Assembly (NCBI GenBank): GCA_963170055.1
Contig: CAUJGJ010000242.1
Coordinates: forward strand, 6,356,859 to 6,420,858
Reading direction: 5' to 3'
Length of the DNA stretch: 64,000 bases
Source of the DNA: Halisarca cf. caerulea
Lineage: Eukaryota > Porifera > Demospongiae > Chondrillida > Halisarcidae
Part shown: in pieces, positions 17,201 to 29,298 of the stretch
Position numbering within the stretch: the first letter of the stretch is position 1
Layout of the letters: each line of letters opens with the position of its first letter
Made by a program: the position numbers and the translations under genes
The notes under the pieces: model-generated
What the model saw: the letters and a program-made list of their open reading frames with translations, nothing else
Database searches by the model: none
What the model was told of the DNA's origin: nothing

Positions 17201-20200
17201 ATTTTCAAGCCTCTGTCCCGAGTCCCGACTGGGACAGTGTTTGTTCCCATATGTGAACATTGATTCAGATATATAAAACAAATAGAGATCTAAATATGTC
17301 TATTTGAGATAAATTACTGAATACTAGTTCAAAACATTCAATAAAGTGAACATTTTTGAGACCTGAAGCTAACTGAACTAAAGGTGGCCATTTTATATGA
17401 CGCCATTTCAACTGAGGCACATACATGCAGGAAGAAAGTTAGAGCCTGTTATAGCATACTATCTATGGCTATAGTCCAGTATGTATGTGATGTTGACAGG
17501 TACTGATGTGCCACAAACTGTAGCCTGATATGTGTCCCTTTTCAAGGTGGTATCTAGGTTGGACAGTCTACTCTGAGTATCTATGGTGAAACCAACTGGC
17601 AAGCCATGCACTATGATGGCAGTTCATGGTGGATTTGAAAACCAGATTTGTGAATTGTTACTAGTTTATCTTAAAGGTAGAGAGCCCTAGTTTCGAGTAC
17701 TTTCCAATGCTGATGACGCAGTTATCTCCTAGCCAACACAGAAAGAGCTGATTTTATTCTTCGGCAGCTATTATAATGCTCTGCGGTAGTACTAAGAAAC
17801 TCCTGGCTAAAATGTCTTCAACTTTAGTTTGTGAGCTCAGGAAAGCGATGATCGGTGTTAGGGAGTGATGAAAATGAGGGCATTCTACTACTAGGCTTTA
17901 ATTTATCAGGTTGATCTGGCAGTTTCCCATGCCATTGAATGACATTTTAAACCCGGATAGTGAGGTATTTGAACGTCTTGTATTTCACAAAGCCACTCAG
18001 TGAAACCTCTCTAATAAGGACACCACTGAGAGCACAGTAAGCTGTTCTGTACAGTGAAACCTCTCTAGTAAGGACACGACTGGGACCACAGTAAGCTGTC
18101 CTGTATATGGAGGTGTCCTTATTTGAGAGGTTTCAAATGTACACATGTCAATGTGAGGGACTTCAAATGGAACAGAGCAATGGTGTCCTGTTTAAGCCAG
18201 TTTGTGTATTTCAAAGGTGTCCTTTATTAGAGGTTTCACTGTATTTACTTTATCCTAACTTGGTACAGCCAGAAATGTGACGAGACGCTCCTTATGGTAG
18301 CGCGATGTAGTGTATACACGTACATACGTACATGTACTTAATTAATGTAAGTGTGCATGTGAGTTTGTCTTTAGGGCGATGTACGTACGGGAGTTGTACG
18401 TACTTAGCTTTGTGATTGCAGTGTGCTATTGAAATCTAGTGACAGTTAATGAACAGTTAGAGTAGTGATGTGGTATCAGGATAACATAGGAATGTAGACT
18501 CACTTGCATGGCATATTTGTACTTACCTTACGCAAGTTTGCCACAATAAGATTTGCTCCTTGGAATGTTGGGATGACTTCACGAAGACCTTGTGCATTTA
18601 CTGTTTTATAGTTCCCTTTGATGAAGTGGGCTGCATGACCATTTCGTTTGATGGTGGTGGGTGGATGATCATGATCTGAAGATTCTCCATCTAGTGCAGC
18701 TTGGCAGAAATCACGAAATGGCTGAGGAATATTCCCTTTTCCTTTTAAAGGAAGATAGAGGAAATTCTTCAGCCGATCCTCCCTTGCAAAGTTGGGAAAG
18801 TCCTCCTGTGCCTTTTCCCAACTTGATCTGTTCACATCTAAAGTCATGCAGAATATATGTTAAATATCTAGTGTATCTACCCACACAGTTATGTATGTTT
18901 CATGCATGTCTTAGTCTTACTTCATGAAAAGCTGCTTTGCTGTTTTCATTTCTTTGTATCTTTTGCACTCGCTTCTCATTTCACCCAAAGAAATGTGTAG
19001 GGTGGCAATTTGGGAGGGTGGGTCTAGGTTCTGTATGGCCTCCAAGTGATGCTGCTTGACTTCATTCTTTCTGCTCCCTATTAGAGCAGAATTATGTACA
19101 TGGCATTGTACACACTGTATGATTAATTGATACTTACCATTGGCAATTAGCCTTTGATCTTTAAGCTCTCCTCGGCTGTATTTGTTCATAACCTCCAGGA
19201 CAAGAGAAAATGCCTCAGAGTTCATTGCGGCCTGAGCAAATATATTGTCTGCCCTTGTAGAACTAACATCTTATTGTAAAAGTGTACACACAGTTTTGTT
19301 ATACTACTTGATAGTGTGTGTGTGTGCACAGACTGTTAGACTCACTATAGAATGCGAGTTTTGCACACTTTCTTCCACACTGGTGTAGGGGATGGGGTTG
19401 GATCAACATTCACATTTTTGCTGTTCATTGCGTACAAGCGTGACCTACAAGCCTCAACCTGTGTATATAATTTGCATAATACGTATGTACGTATGTACTT
19501 GATACATTTATTGGGCATTATGTGTAAGTACTATTTTACTTACATAGTCCCTGTGCGTCATTTGATGGATGAAATGCCCATTCACATTATGTCTGGAGGC
19601 CAATCGCAGGCACTCCTCATCATTTAGGCCATAATAAATGAACCCTGTGCATGTCGCAAAGCTGGATGATCTAAGAATGAAGAATAAATAATAATATGAC
19701 CTAAACAAAGACGTGCTTTCTACTCTAGGACTACTTTGTATTAATGGTCACATGTTATATGCATGCACTTTACAATAGGTCAATCTACGTACCTGGTTTT
19801 TCATTGTGGAGTTCTTTCTTTGCAACAAGAGTGTGGAGGCCTCCCAAAACTTTGTATGTGTACTCTCCCACAAGGTGCATGAGAAACTTATTCTTACTCT
19901 GTGTATGGGAGCAGTGCCATACAAATGTATCAGGTGTTATGATCAGACAAAATAAGACCCTGACCACTTCTTTCTTCTTCTTATAGCACAATAGTGCTAG
20001 TGGGGACACTCCTGGTGCACTAGGATCTTCCAACATCCTCCTCTTTAACTCCTCAACAAACCTGTGATCCACTTTCCTTAGCAACCTGGCTGACGTGGGT
20101 TCTCTGCACTGATTCAAAGGGATCTTTGGGATCAACGCTCTTTTTGTTCTAGCATTTGTTTCTAGATGGGTACATTGATAATAGTCAAGTAACTGCATAG

Positions 20201-20237
20201 ACTTCCAGTTTCTTTGTCTTATACAAGATTTTATCAT
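14220..20237 (-). CDS. ParB-like domain fused to a degenerate beta-class DNA methyltransferase-like domain
   Basis: Nine exons on the - strand: 19793-20237, 19544-19644, 19346-19458, 19138-19262, 18921-19077, 18527-18827, 16563-16755, 16272-16487, 14220-14344. All have GT-AG introns and matching phases, and total 1776 nt (591 aa plus TAA). Residues about 35-148 look ParB-like: KIPLNQCREPTSAR, then RFVEELKRRM, then YKVLGGLHTLVAKKEL. Residues 150-182 (YYGLNDEECLRLASRHN) continue it. The C-terminal half follows the order of beta-class N6/N4 methyltransferases. ANLIVANLRK (405-414) lies where IVADPPY is expected. VWEKLIEAFSHEG (about 525-537), VLTDVDEPGAVTTSALRL and RRNSITLYEDTDYLQ (to about 575) align with the family's final motifs, with the FxGxG glycines lost. 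I infer a DNA-binding or regulatory protein without methylation activity. The start at 20237 is the first ATG in the frame; an acceptor-like CTGCAG just upstream leaves room for a further 5' exon. Confidence 0.7.
14395..14632. repeat. 25-bp minisatellite in an intron of the ParB-like gene
   Basis: Tandem units of CCCAAATTTGGTCACATCTC plus ACTAG, about seven to eight copies with drift. No spacers, so not a CRISPR array. Confidence 0.8.
14811..15976. mobile_element. Foldback element, GCAGGTATGTTATG family, in last intron of the ParB-like gene
   Basis: Ends GCAGGTATGTTATG and its inverse CATAACATACCTGC bound 1166 bp, with sub-terminal AAAATGGCCGCC. The open frame at 15295-15669 is not similar to any protein I know and is not treated as a gene. 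An inverted copy lies at 39228-40402. Confidence 0.8.
17998..18241. mobile_element. Short MITE in an intron of the ParB-like gene
   Basis: CAGTGAAACCTCT at the left (repeated in tandem at 18056) and AGAGGTTTCACTG at the right. Relatives with GGAACCTCTCTATAAAGGAC occur near 9352. Confidence 0.65.
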
Positions 20238-20461
20238 GTTCTTTCTCAACTGCAGTGGAAACCTATTCAAGCAACCGTTTCGCTATAAAAGGAAAAAACG
20301 CACGAACAAGGGTGTATAAAAACCATTTAAAAATGGTAAAAGGATGTAGGATCGACACAGGATCGTGCAAAAAGCCATTATCAAAAAAGGATTCTGCAAA
20401 AACACTTGGAACAAGGGTAAGTTGCAAAACCGGTACAGGGCTAGGTGGGCAAAGGGCAAGA

Positions 20462-20700
20462 CAGGTATAGGCCTAGATGAGCATTGGGTTACACATACAT
20501 GAGGCTGGAGTTGGGTATAGGGCTAGACAGAGTCTAGTTAGACTGAGTGCACACTGTGCAAATTCCTACATCCCGCAGCACATATGTACTGTATAACGTG
20601 CTGCACGTGTGGGATGTAGGAGTTTGCACAGTGTGCACTCAGTCCAACTAAACTCTGTCTAGTCCTATACCCGTCTAGCCTCATGTATGTGTAGCCCTAT
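20462..20700. repeat. Large near-perfect palindrome 5' of the ParB-like gene
   Basis: Arms of about 100 bp (for example GAGTGCACACTGTGCAAATT and AGTTTGCACAGTGTGCACTC) meet around a centre at about 20585 flanked by GCAGCAC and GTGCTGC. A DNA or RNA cruciform is possible. Confidence 0.8.
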
Positions 20701-20734
20701 GCTTGTCTAGGCTTATATGGGGACCCCACACTAT

Positions 20735-21372
<638 letters not shown>

Positions 21373-21454
21373 CTGCCGATTCCAAATTGCTCACTGAGGT
21401 ACTATTATGAGGTCCCCATCCATATTTAGACTCGGCAGTCGACTTCTGAGTGCA

Positions 21455-22624
21455 CATGTGGGACATGTCCATTAGCACTTCAATGGCTCCTCAAAGTCGT
21501 TGAATTCAATGTTTACAAATTGCTTCATTTCTTCACAATATAATGTAAAATGGCCAATCAGTGGTTCTAAAGCAGTACAAACATATCTAAGGTACACATT
21601 GAGCTATTTTTCATCTGAGTTTCTTTCTCGATAGTTCAACTAATTGACGATTTACCAGGTAGTCGAGTTAGGCAGTTATTTGACGCGAGTAAATCAGAAC
21701 ATGGGCCTACATACACAGGATAAAGACTAGATTGTTTCCAAGGAAAATATCTAACTTTCTACTGATGGGGGTTTTGTTTTCTGAAATAGTTATAAAGATA
21801 TTCAGAAAATACTCACATGCAGCGTGATAAAATACTTGTCAATAACTTCTCTGAACACGAGTAGATCAAAACCCCCAATGGTGATAAGTTGAAGCAGTCA
21901 ATACGTATACTGATCACAATGAAACACTCAGAAGGTTCTTACGTGGCTTTGCTGATTTACTCAGCGACATGGCATTTTGCAAAAAAAATCTTTCGCAAGG
22001 GCCTATTTTCACATGATAGTCATGTGATGAGGGCTGTGACGTCATTGAACTCTTGGTACCGTTTGAAGTGATGACTATTTTGAAGGTTGGAGAGCATGGC
22101 AAGGACTGATGCGTTGCGAGCGAGAACAATTCAGAGGAAACAGGCCATTATTTAAAGAAGGCAGATGACCGAAGAAAGTCTAAAGTCGGCAAATGAGGAA
22201 AATTTTAAGCGATTGAGTCATTGGCGCTGAACGGCAATCTTGAAAAACACGGTGCGTACGGTAGTCGTTGTTTAATAGGGTAAATCTAAATATTAGAGTC
22301 TATTTTACTAACCTAAACATCTTAGAATATGATGCATCACTTTATGCAACATTCCTAATGCCTTGAACTCACCACTGACTGTAATATTACACCCAATTTT
22401 TTCCGCGAACGTCCTAGACACTGTTTCTCCTTGGATAAAGGTTTAAAAAGCAATTATTAATGCACAATGAATGCCATGCAGCGCTATTGATCTAGCTTGC
22501 TCCTGAACAAAAACGTCCTAGAATGTCACGCGTATGTCACATGATTTGAAGCCATCTTAGTAACGATTTCGCTAAAATTCCAGCTTGTTTGGACATTAGG
22601 AAGATTTTGGACATGTCCCACATG
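21455..22624. mobile_element. 1170-bp element with perfect 16-bp TIRs, copy 1
   Basis: CATGTGGGACATGTCC is inverted at both ends. Sub-terminal ATTAGCACTT is shared with the other copy. No transposase ORF. Confidence 0.7.
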
Positions 22625-23397
22625 CGTGTGCTCGAGTTCTAACGAACATGCAACTGCCTATCATAATATAATTATTTACCTCTCAGCTGAGAATGAAACA
22701 AACTAGTCTAGTGACTATCGTTATACTTACTGATATCGTGGATACCGAAGTACCCTGATGATGTGATCTCTGTTCTAAGAACTCTGTTTTATCATTTAAA
22801 ATTAGCTTTAAAATGTGGCTGAAACTGCCAAAATGCAGCGAATTTTCTTCAAAATTGTAACATAGGCAAAAATTACAAAGCTGAAGGATAAAACACCTTC
22901 AAAAACCTGATACCATTCTTGCAGAGATAAACCACTATAACATATTCGCAAGTTATTCGGGACGAGGGGCGGCAGCCCCATGTTTTTTTACCCGAACTAC
23001 TTGTTTTGTGAAGTTGTTCAAGATCAAATCCGTACCACAAGATGTACTGGCATTCTAAATTTCCATGAGGTAAGACATGAGCCTTGTATGAAGAAATTAG
23101 GCAGTTGTAAAACTTATCGGAGTGAAGATACTGTTGGTTTCCAGAAAGTCCTCAAAACTAGGGCAGGAGCCCTATTTCTATCGTAGCTATCTATGGGTCC
23201 CATATCAACGCGAATATAGGCCGGGCCAGAGAATTGTGGATTCCAAGACTACCTGGACCTGTTCAACTTGTGCTATGTCAACATAGGCAGTTCAAACGCT
23301 ACAGACTCTCTATGATGTAAATGTACTACAAAAACGGCTTTTCTAAAAGCCACCAAATCACTATGAGATCAAGCCAACCCATACATAGACAGTGTTC

Positions 23398-23783
23398 TAG
23401 CCAGAATTTCTCGATAGTAGGGGGGGGGGGTATATAACATCAGTCTTTGATTGCAGTACCGTGAATTCTTGTCGCAATCCACCACAATTTTGTTTTATCC
23501 AAGTTAATGTAAAGCAAAATCATAGACTGGCAAAATTAACTAAATTCCATGCACAAAAGTCTGTGGTAGATTTTTAACTGCCCCTGTACTCATAATCCAC
23601 AAGTGTATCGATTCTACAATTATATTAAAACATAGGACCTACTCATACTCAACCTACTCATATAGCAAGAACCAGTGAAATTCACTATTTGTAAGCAGGG
23701 GGCACTGCAAAGTAACAGGGTGGGGAGAATGAAAGTAGGGTGGTACCCCCCTGCTACCCTGCTTCAGCTAAAACTCTCGGCTA
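23398..23783. mobile_element. Probable G-rich-ended MITE
   Basis: TAGCCAGAATTTCTCG then GTAGGGGGGG, and inverted TAGCCGAGAGTTTTAGC then GGTAGCAGGGGGG. No ORF. Confidence 0.45.
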
Positions 23784-24363
23784 ATACACTAACTTATTAA
23801 AGATAATTCATTCTTACTTACTTAATGATAACTCCAGGATCAACAAGACGGTTCGATCTGGCCGAAATTACAACAAAGTACCGTGCTTCTGCGCAATATA
23901 GAATGATAGAATACATTATTAGAACACATGGTCAGTCCTCGGGTCAGTCCGCATACTGGTCCGCGGTCCAGCGGACGGTCCGCCAAATAGGAAGTACCGT
24001 ATTTCTTCCAATTAGCGCGCCCCCCAAAAATAACATACTAGAGCAGGAGGTGCTTCTTTAGAGAGGAGAAAAATACAAATACTTCGACCGGGCGCCATCA
24101 TCAGAAGGGTGCTTAGTAATTAGAATGATTTTCGATCGATACAAAATGGCGGCCCGTTGAGTCCACACGTGGGAGGTAGATTATGTTTTGCACGGTTATT
24201 ATGGTCCACAAAGAAAGATGGGAGCCCTTGAAATGAAGAGATGCTCGATTGTGACAGGGATTTAACCAACACCCACCACTTGTATGCCGTTACTACAGTT
24301 CACCGTCAGGAGGATTCCAATTACTAAGCGCCCCCCAAAAATAACAACCAAAGGACATAAAAA

Positions 24364-25239
24364 ATGGCGTCGGTTGCGCTCCCCGAGGTTCTGGCTGTTT
24401 GTATTAATTCGGCCATTAACTCGGGTCGAACGCTGTCCTGGAAGATCCAGGAAAATCCTAAGGGCACTTCTGTCCAATTGTTCTGGAGAGCTTCCAATCG
24501 AGATGGAGACCACAACCAGGAATCCCAGGTTGTCTTGGCGCCACCACAGACCCGAACAAGAACCAAGAAGAAATCGCCATCACAGCAACGTAGGAGCCAA
24601 AAACGTCTTGATGATTTCATTAAGACTAAGTCTCTGGAACCACTGAACACTGAGGAAAACCGGGTTTGTGCAAAACCAAGTGTCAACATAGTCGAATCCG
24701 GCCATGTCGATTCGCCGATTAGGACTTCTTCTGTACAGGACCCGCTGCCGCAGGTTGCTGCTGGATTGCCGCTGCAGGAGAAATCTCTATTGTTAGGTGA
24801 CCGTACCATCTCGAATCTTGGTGACCCTGCCCCAACTCCATCTCATCGACTTAATTCTAGCAAGCTAGCCAGAACTACGAAACCTACTCCACCAAGCTCC
24901 AAGTCTCTAGACTTGTCTGCATGCTACTCCAAGCAGTTTGAAGAAGGGGATAAGGGTGTGCCAGGTATTCGCTTCACATCTCCCACTGGTACCAGCTGTT
25001 GGTTGCCTGTCAGGAAAGGTCCAATTCCATCTACCGTTTCCATACCCTACAACATCGCCGCCAGCTCACTGGAAGACCTGATGAGCAGAGCGAAGGATGT
25101 TTCATACTGTGAGATCGAGCACCATCCTGGATTAAAGGTCCGAACCGGAAGCACGTCAAGGAACATCAGCTGGATACCTATTGTCACCTCTCAATCACCT
25201 ATATCATACAGAACCAGATCTCGCACCAAACATACATAG
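24364..25239 (+). CDS. Repeat-associated ORF of 291 codons, possibly retroelement-derived
   Basis: Uninterrupted from ATG in the context AAAATGGCG. Residues 20-43 (SGRTLSWKIQENPKGTSVQL onward) and the basic stretch 64-90 (TRTRTKKKSPSQQRRSQKRL onward) resemble ORFs that recur beside transposable elements in invertebrates. QKRLDDFI (79-86) fits a PCNA-binding box, but the motif is short. The rest is Ser/Pro-rich without a domain I recognise. About 190 bp downstream the sequence ends in a (TAA)n run (25425-25456), like the 3' tail of a non-LTR retrotransposon. There is no reverse transcriptase, transposase or intron. It is likely mobile-element cargo and not a host gene; function unknown. Confidence 0.45.
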   Translation: MASVALPEVLAVCINSAINSGRTLSWKIQENPKGTSVQLFWRASNRDGDHNQESQVVLAPPQTRTRTKKKSPSQQRRSQKRLDDFIKTKSLEPLNTEENRVCAKPSVNIVESGHVDSPIRTSSVQDPLPQVAAGLPLQEKSLLLGDRTISNLGDPAPTPSHRLNSSKLARTTKPTPPSSKSLDLSACYSKQFEEGDKGVPGIRFTSPTGTSCWLPVRKGPIPSTVSIPYNIAASSLEDLMSRAKDVSYCEIEHHPGLKVRTGSTSRNISWIPIVTSQSPISYRTRSRTKHT

Positions 25240-25490
25240 CCTGGCTACCAGCAGAACTTGCTGGTTGTCCAACAACACAGCCCTCTTCTTTGATTTTTCA
25301 TGTAACTTAATGTTTTTAAAGGCTCCATCACATGTTGATGGCAGTCCTTCAGCCAGTCCTCTCAACTTTATTTCACTGGCACCCCATTATGTACTACTTT
25401 TATATGGCTGTAAAGCAAAGTAATAATAAAATAATAATAATAATAATAATAATAAATTCCTTGTCTGGGAGGCTCTTCTTTAGAACGAAA

Positions 25491-25554
25491 AACAAGCGAT
25501 TCGAGTTTAAAAAACTCGTGGGCCGCCCACGGCCCTGGAAACTCGAATCGCTTG
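25491..25554. repeat. Short perfect hairpin
   Basis: AAGCGATTCGAGTTT and its reverse complement AAACTCGAATCGCTT flank a GC-rich loop. Confidence 0.6.
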
Positions 25555-25681
25555 GAAATCGTCTTCGAAGAACTCTTCTGGTCGAAAAGACTCTTCGCTG
25601 ATAAAATCAGAAGCGAGCGAATGAATTTTACCGAAATATAGCCGAAAGATTACGTACCGACTTCGCGTCCGCCATGTTGTT

Positions 25682-25743
<62 letters not shown>

Positions 25744-26070
25744 TCGTTCCGGACGTTCCGGACACTTCCGGTGAAAGTAAAAACAATATAGGGCCGCCTT
25801 CCGGCGGCCCAAATATTATCTTTGAGTCAAAGGGGCGCCATCATTAGAGAGGCGCGCTAATTGGAAGAAATACGGTACTGTACCCCAAATTCAAGGGTCT
25901 CCATTTTCACATAACATTGGTATCATCCGCCCATTTTTGCGCACTACGCATGCATGATAGAATACAGACAGTCTCAGTATGAACTTATTATTGAAAGTAT
26001 CGAATAATAATATATTAATAATAATACAGCGTAATACTTGGTGTATAAACAATACTGTTTCCAAAGCGTT

Positions 26071-26247
26071 ATGGCTGAGAAGGTTTGTACGCAAAGCCGC
26101 TCCTTAGAAACGGCTAGACTAAGAGGTGTTTCAGCCACTAAAGATCCGAAAGCCTCCTGTGATCGACAGATGCAAAAAGATGAGGTCGATGAAGTACCAA
26201 ATACGACTATCAGCAGTGGAACGCGTCCTAAAGAGCTTCTTGGAAAG
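26071..26247 (+). CDS. Candidate first coding exon of a spliced gene of unknown function
   Basis: An ATG in good context (GTT ATG GCT) opens 59 codons beginning MAEKVCTQSRSLE, ending LLGK at a strong donor (AAG|gtaagc), phase 0. Composition is hydrophilic and rich in Ser, Thr, Lys and Glu, with no recognised domain. It lies just outside the TIR-flanked element at 23997-25875 and does not belong to any repeat seen here. The next + strand exons that fit in phase and style are at 60699 onward. Joining them is an inference and implies an intron of about 34 kb. Confidence 0.4.
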
Positions 26248-26893
26248 GTAAGCTATAGCTATAAATTCTAGGCCACTGTATGATATGATCCTTATAGCTA
26301 CTCGACATATAGACCTTCCTCTACCTGTGACTAAATTCTACGTAATTTAAATTATGGCATTGTATACCCGCGATATATTAAGCTTTCCTTTTAGCTAGAG
26401 GACGCTAGCTGTTACAGTCATTGACAAAAAGCTTATTATGAAACATGGTGGGATTGGTTTTGGTCTTTTGGGATAATTCAAAATATTAATTTTAAGCAGT
26501 TAATTTAAAATTAAAAGTGTTAACTTCGATGACTCAGAGCTACAATAATATTAGAACTAGTTGTATATAATGTGAACAAAGTCCAGTACCTTGCACATAA
26601 TTGCGTTAACTGCTGAATTGTGTTACATGATATAAATCAGTGATCGATGTGCTGTGCTGCAGTAAGTATCATTGTCACCCTTTCATATGAGTACAATTAG
26701 GGCAAATCAGACACACAGAGTGGTCAGATCGCTCATTGTCACAGTACCTGGTTACCCTCATTGACCACCTTGCTATATGACCGTTCACGTGAAAGCGTAC
26801 TATATTCTTGTGTTGTACAATTTTTTCAGGAAGTGCAAAACTTGAAAACGCAAATGCGCAGAAGTACTAGCGAATTATAGTCGTAGGAACTGC

Positions 26894-27649
26894 GCAGGTA
26901 TGTTATGTTCAAATTCTGGACATAAAACAAAATGGCGGAAGTCTTCGAGGTACTATAATTTTTCGCTTCGTTCTTCTTCCAAATGTAAGTAGACTTTCTG
27001 AAAATAGTCAAGACGGCATCTGCCATACATGTACTTGGCTTCAAAAGCGACAAAAGCTAGTTTCAACCTCTGCAAGTTGTGTGTGGTCAGTTTTCTTTAC
27101 ACCATATGGAAAAATTTCAAAAGGCAAAAAGGCGGTGGTTAGGATCTTGGCTTTAGGACACGAAAGTAGGTTCAAAAGAAAGCACAGATTGAAAACTTAC
27201 TAAATCGAATCTTGGGCGGTGATCCTCCACTCCTCGGCTGTTATGTCCAGGGGTTTCTGCCCGAAAACAAGGTTCCCGTTTATAAAACGTTGGACATAAA
27301 CTGAGAGGAGCAACGCACGATGCCCCAAGATTCGATTCTGAGGGTTCAGTCCCTTACTAATAACATATCGCAGTTTCAAAGCCAAAAGCCGAGATTTCTA
27401 CCACCGCCTTTTTCGATGAAATTTTCTTGTCGAACAAAGCTGCTTTTCCAGCCTGAATCACGTGTCGTCACATGTTCCTTAAACTTCTATCTCGTATACT
27501 CGTGTACACGTTTTGCTTGCGCATGACATCATCACTAAAACAAACTACAGGCGCGTGACAAACCCACCCCTTACCCACTATAATGAAATTCATTGCGTGA
27601 AGCCAGATAACATCGCGCTTTTGGCTGGATTGGGACATAACACACCTGC
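26894..27649. mobile_element. Foldback element, GCAGGTATGTTATG family
   Basis: The left end GCAGGTATGTTATG is followed by ACAAAATGGCGG at about 26928, and the right end is GACATAACACACCTGC. The core holds the inverted pair GGCTGTTATGTCCAGG and a TTGGACATAA counterpart. It lies directly against the poly-G element at 27650. Confidence 0.75.
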
Positions 27650-29289
27650 GTGGGGGGGGGGGGGCAGGGGGGCAATTGCACCCCTTGGCTCTCAAGTGGG
27701 GGGGCATTGCCCCCCAAAGAGATCTACATCTTCATTTTCAAAATAATCAAAAAATCTGCTATGTATGCAACCTAAAAATCACATTTAAAGGTTCAAATAT
27801 ATCATCTACCAGAAAGTTAGTAAGCTTTATTGTGAAAATATACAAAGAGGAAGTTCTAAACAATAAAATTATGATTTTAACGCTACCTATTGTAAGCCGC
27901 CATTTGCATTGTGCAATCACGAGTTGGATGCTTTTTGCCGTTGCTTGCCACTAGGAAGCAATTGGTAGATTTGTTAGTCTGCTGGTGTTTGCCTGGTTAA
28001 TTCTTCAAAACAAGTAGATTACAACAATTACTATACAGAACAAGTGATTCATAGGCTACATCTTGTATCTTTGAAGAAGTTCACCCATTCATCCACCTTT
28101 CCACTTTTAATCTTTCAATATTTTTAGTTACTGGTAGTGTTTGTCTAAAACTTTCCTCTATGTCTGTGCATGCATGTTCTTAGTGTCTTACCCAGTACTT
28201 TCCTTTATGTACATGTGTGCTTGCTTTTAACTTTTTAACGTTTGCGTTTGAGCGATTTTTTTGTCCCCAAACGTTTTTAGGGCCATAAAGTGGCTCTTGA
28301 AGACAGAGCAGATTAAACGCATTTCGAAGCATGAAACTTATTGGAAAGCTTCGAAAAGTCCTTTAAATGCGTGGAAAGATATATCAGAAGACTTTCTGAT
28401 CAAAAAGATGACAAGATTCGCTATTTTATAGACTCCATAAATACTTCAAAATATCCGTAAAAGTAGTAAGAGCAAATGTCGATGAAATACTTTCAGCTTG
28501 GGGGTTAGTGCACTTAATGTTCCATTGCTGACTGAAATAAGAACAAGGAGTTGCATTCTAAGGCTTATAGTACAGTTCTGATTGACAAAGACGATTATCG
28601 TTAGGTAAGAATTTTTAAGTATAAAAGTTTGCGACGAAACTGAATTAAATCTTACTTTTAGCATTTGTAACACCTTCAGAAGCTGTTGTAGGCTACTTTC
28701 CTTCTTCGCTTTCTGTAATTTTGTTCAGAAGACTTGTCTACGTTAATTTCCGTGCACTAAATTGCACAAGAAGTTGACGAGTTGACAAGAGCAGCCATTT
28801 TGTTGAGCTAACACCGTATACTTCTTGTATATGTCAGTAATTTCCAGTAAAACTATTATTTTATAAGGCTGTATCTTAGAAAGTACAGAACATATGATGT
28901 TCAAACTTCATAAAAGAACTCTATTGAGTAGTACCTTGCTATAGGTAACATATTAGTATAAATTCGAAATCGCGTCAAAATGCGAACCATACCACAAAAG
29001 CCACTTTATGGCCTAAAAAAACGTTAAAGGGTTAATTAGTGTTTTGGTTCTGCCCAACTGTTGGACCATGCGCTCATGGATAGCACAAAGCTGTAAATAG
29101 GTCAGAAAAATGAGTTTCTTTCTTAAATCCATAGTGTTACAAAGATTTCGCTTGGTTACATGCATGCTAGTTACGCAACAATTATTTTGTTTCTACACCA
29201 TGATGGTACAAATCATAGTAAAGTAAATATTTAGGTTGCAAGATGTTCATTGCTCGCCCCCCACTTCAAAACATCTTCCTACGCCTATG
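27650..29289. mobile_element. Poly-G-ended element, inverted relative of 9665-11154
   Basis: Begins in a long G run after the foldback end at 27649, shares CTCAAGTGGGGGGGCATTGC with the reverse strand of 11070-11110, and ends CTTCCTACGCCTATG. It carries the TTAA element 28231-29031. Confidence 0.6.
28231..29031. mobile_element. TTAA-flanked 801-bp element
   Basis: TTAA at 28227 and 29032. Ends CTTTTTAACGTTTG and (inverted) CCCTTTAACGTTTT, then GGCCATAAAGTGGC sub-terminally at both sides. It is inserted in the poly-G element 27650-29289, since the copy at 9665-11154 lacks it. Confidence 0.7.
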
Positions 29290-29298
29290 TGAATCATT

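Larger units (their letters stand above)
23997..25875. mobile_element. TA-flanked element with CCGTAT-type TIRs enclosing a retroelement-like unit
   Basis: Inverted ends begin CCGTATTTCTTCCAATTAGC, flanked by TA at 23995-23996 and 25876-25877. They share CCGTAT with the complete pogo-like transposon at 33436. A second partial copy of the end (CCAATTACTAAGCGCC) lies at 24314. The interior holds a 291-codon ORF, a TAA-repeat tail, a hairpin (25491-25554) and a TA tract (25683-25738). Confidence 0.65.
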
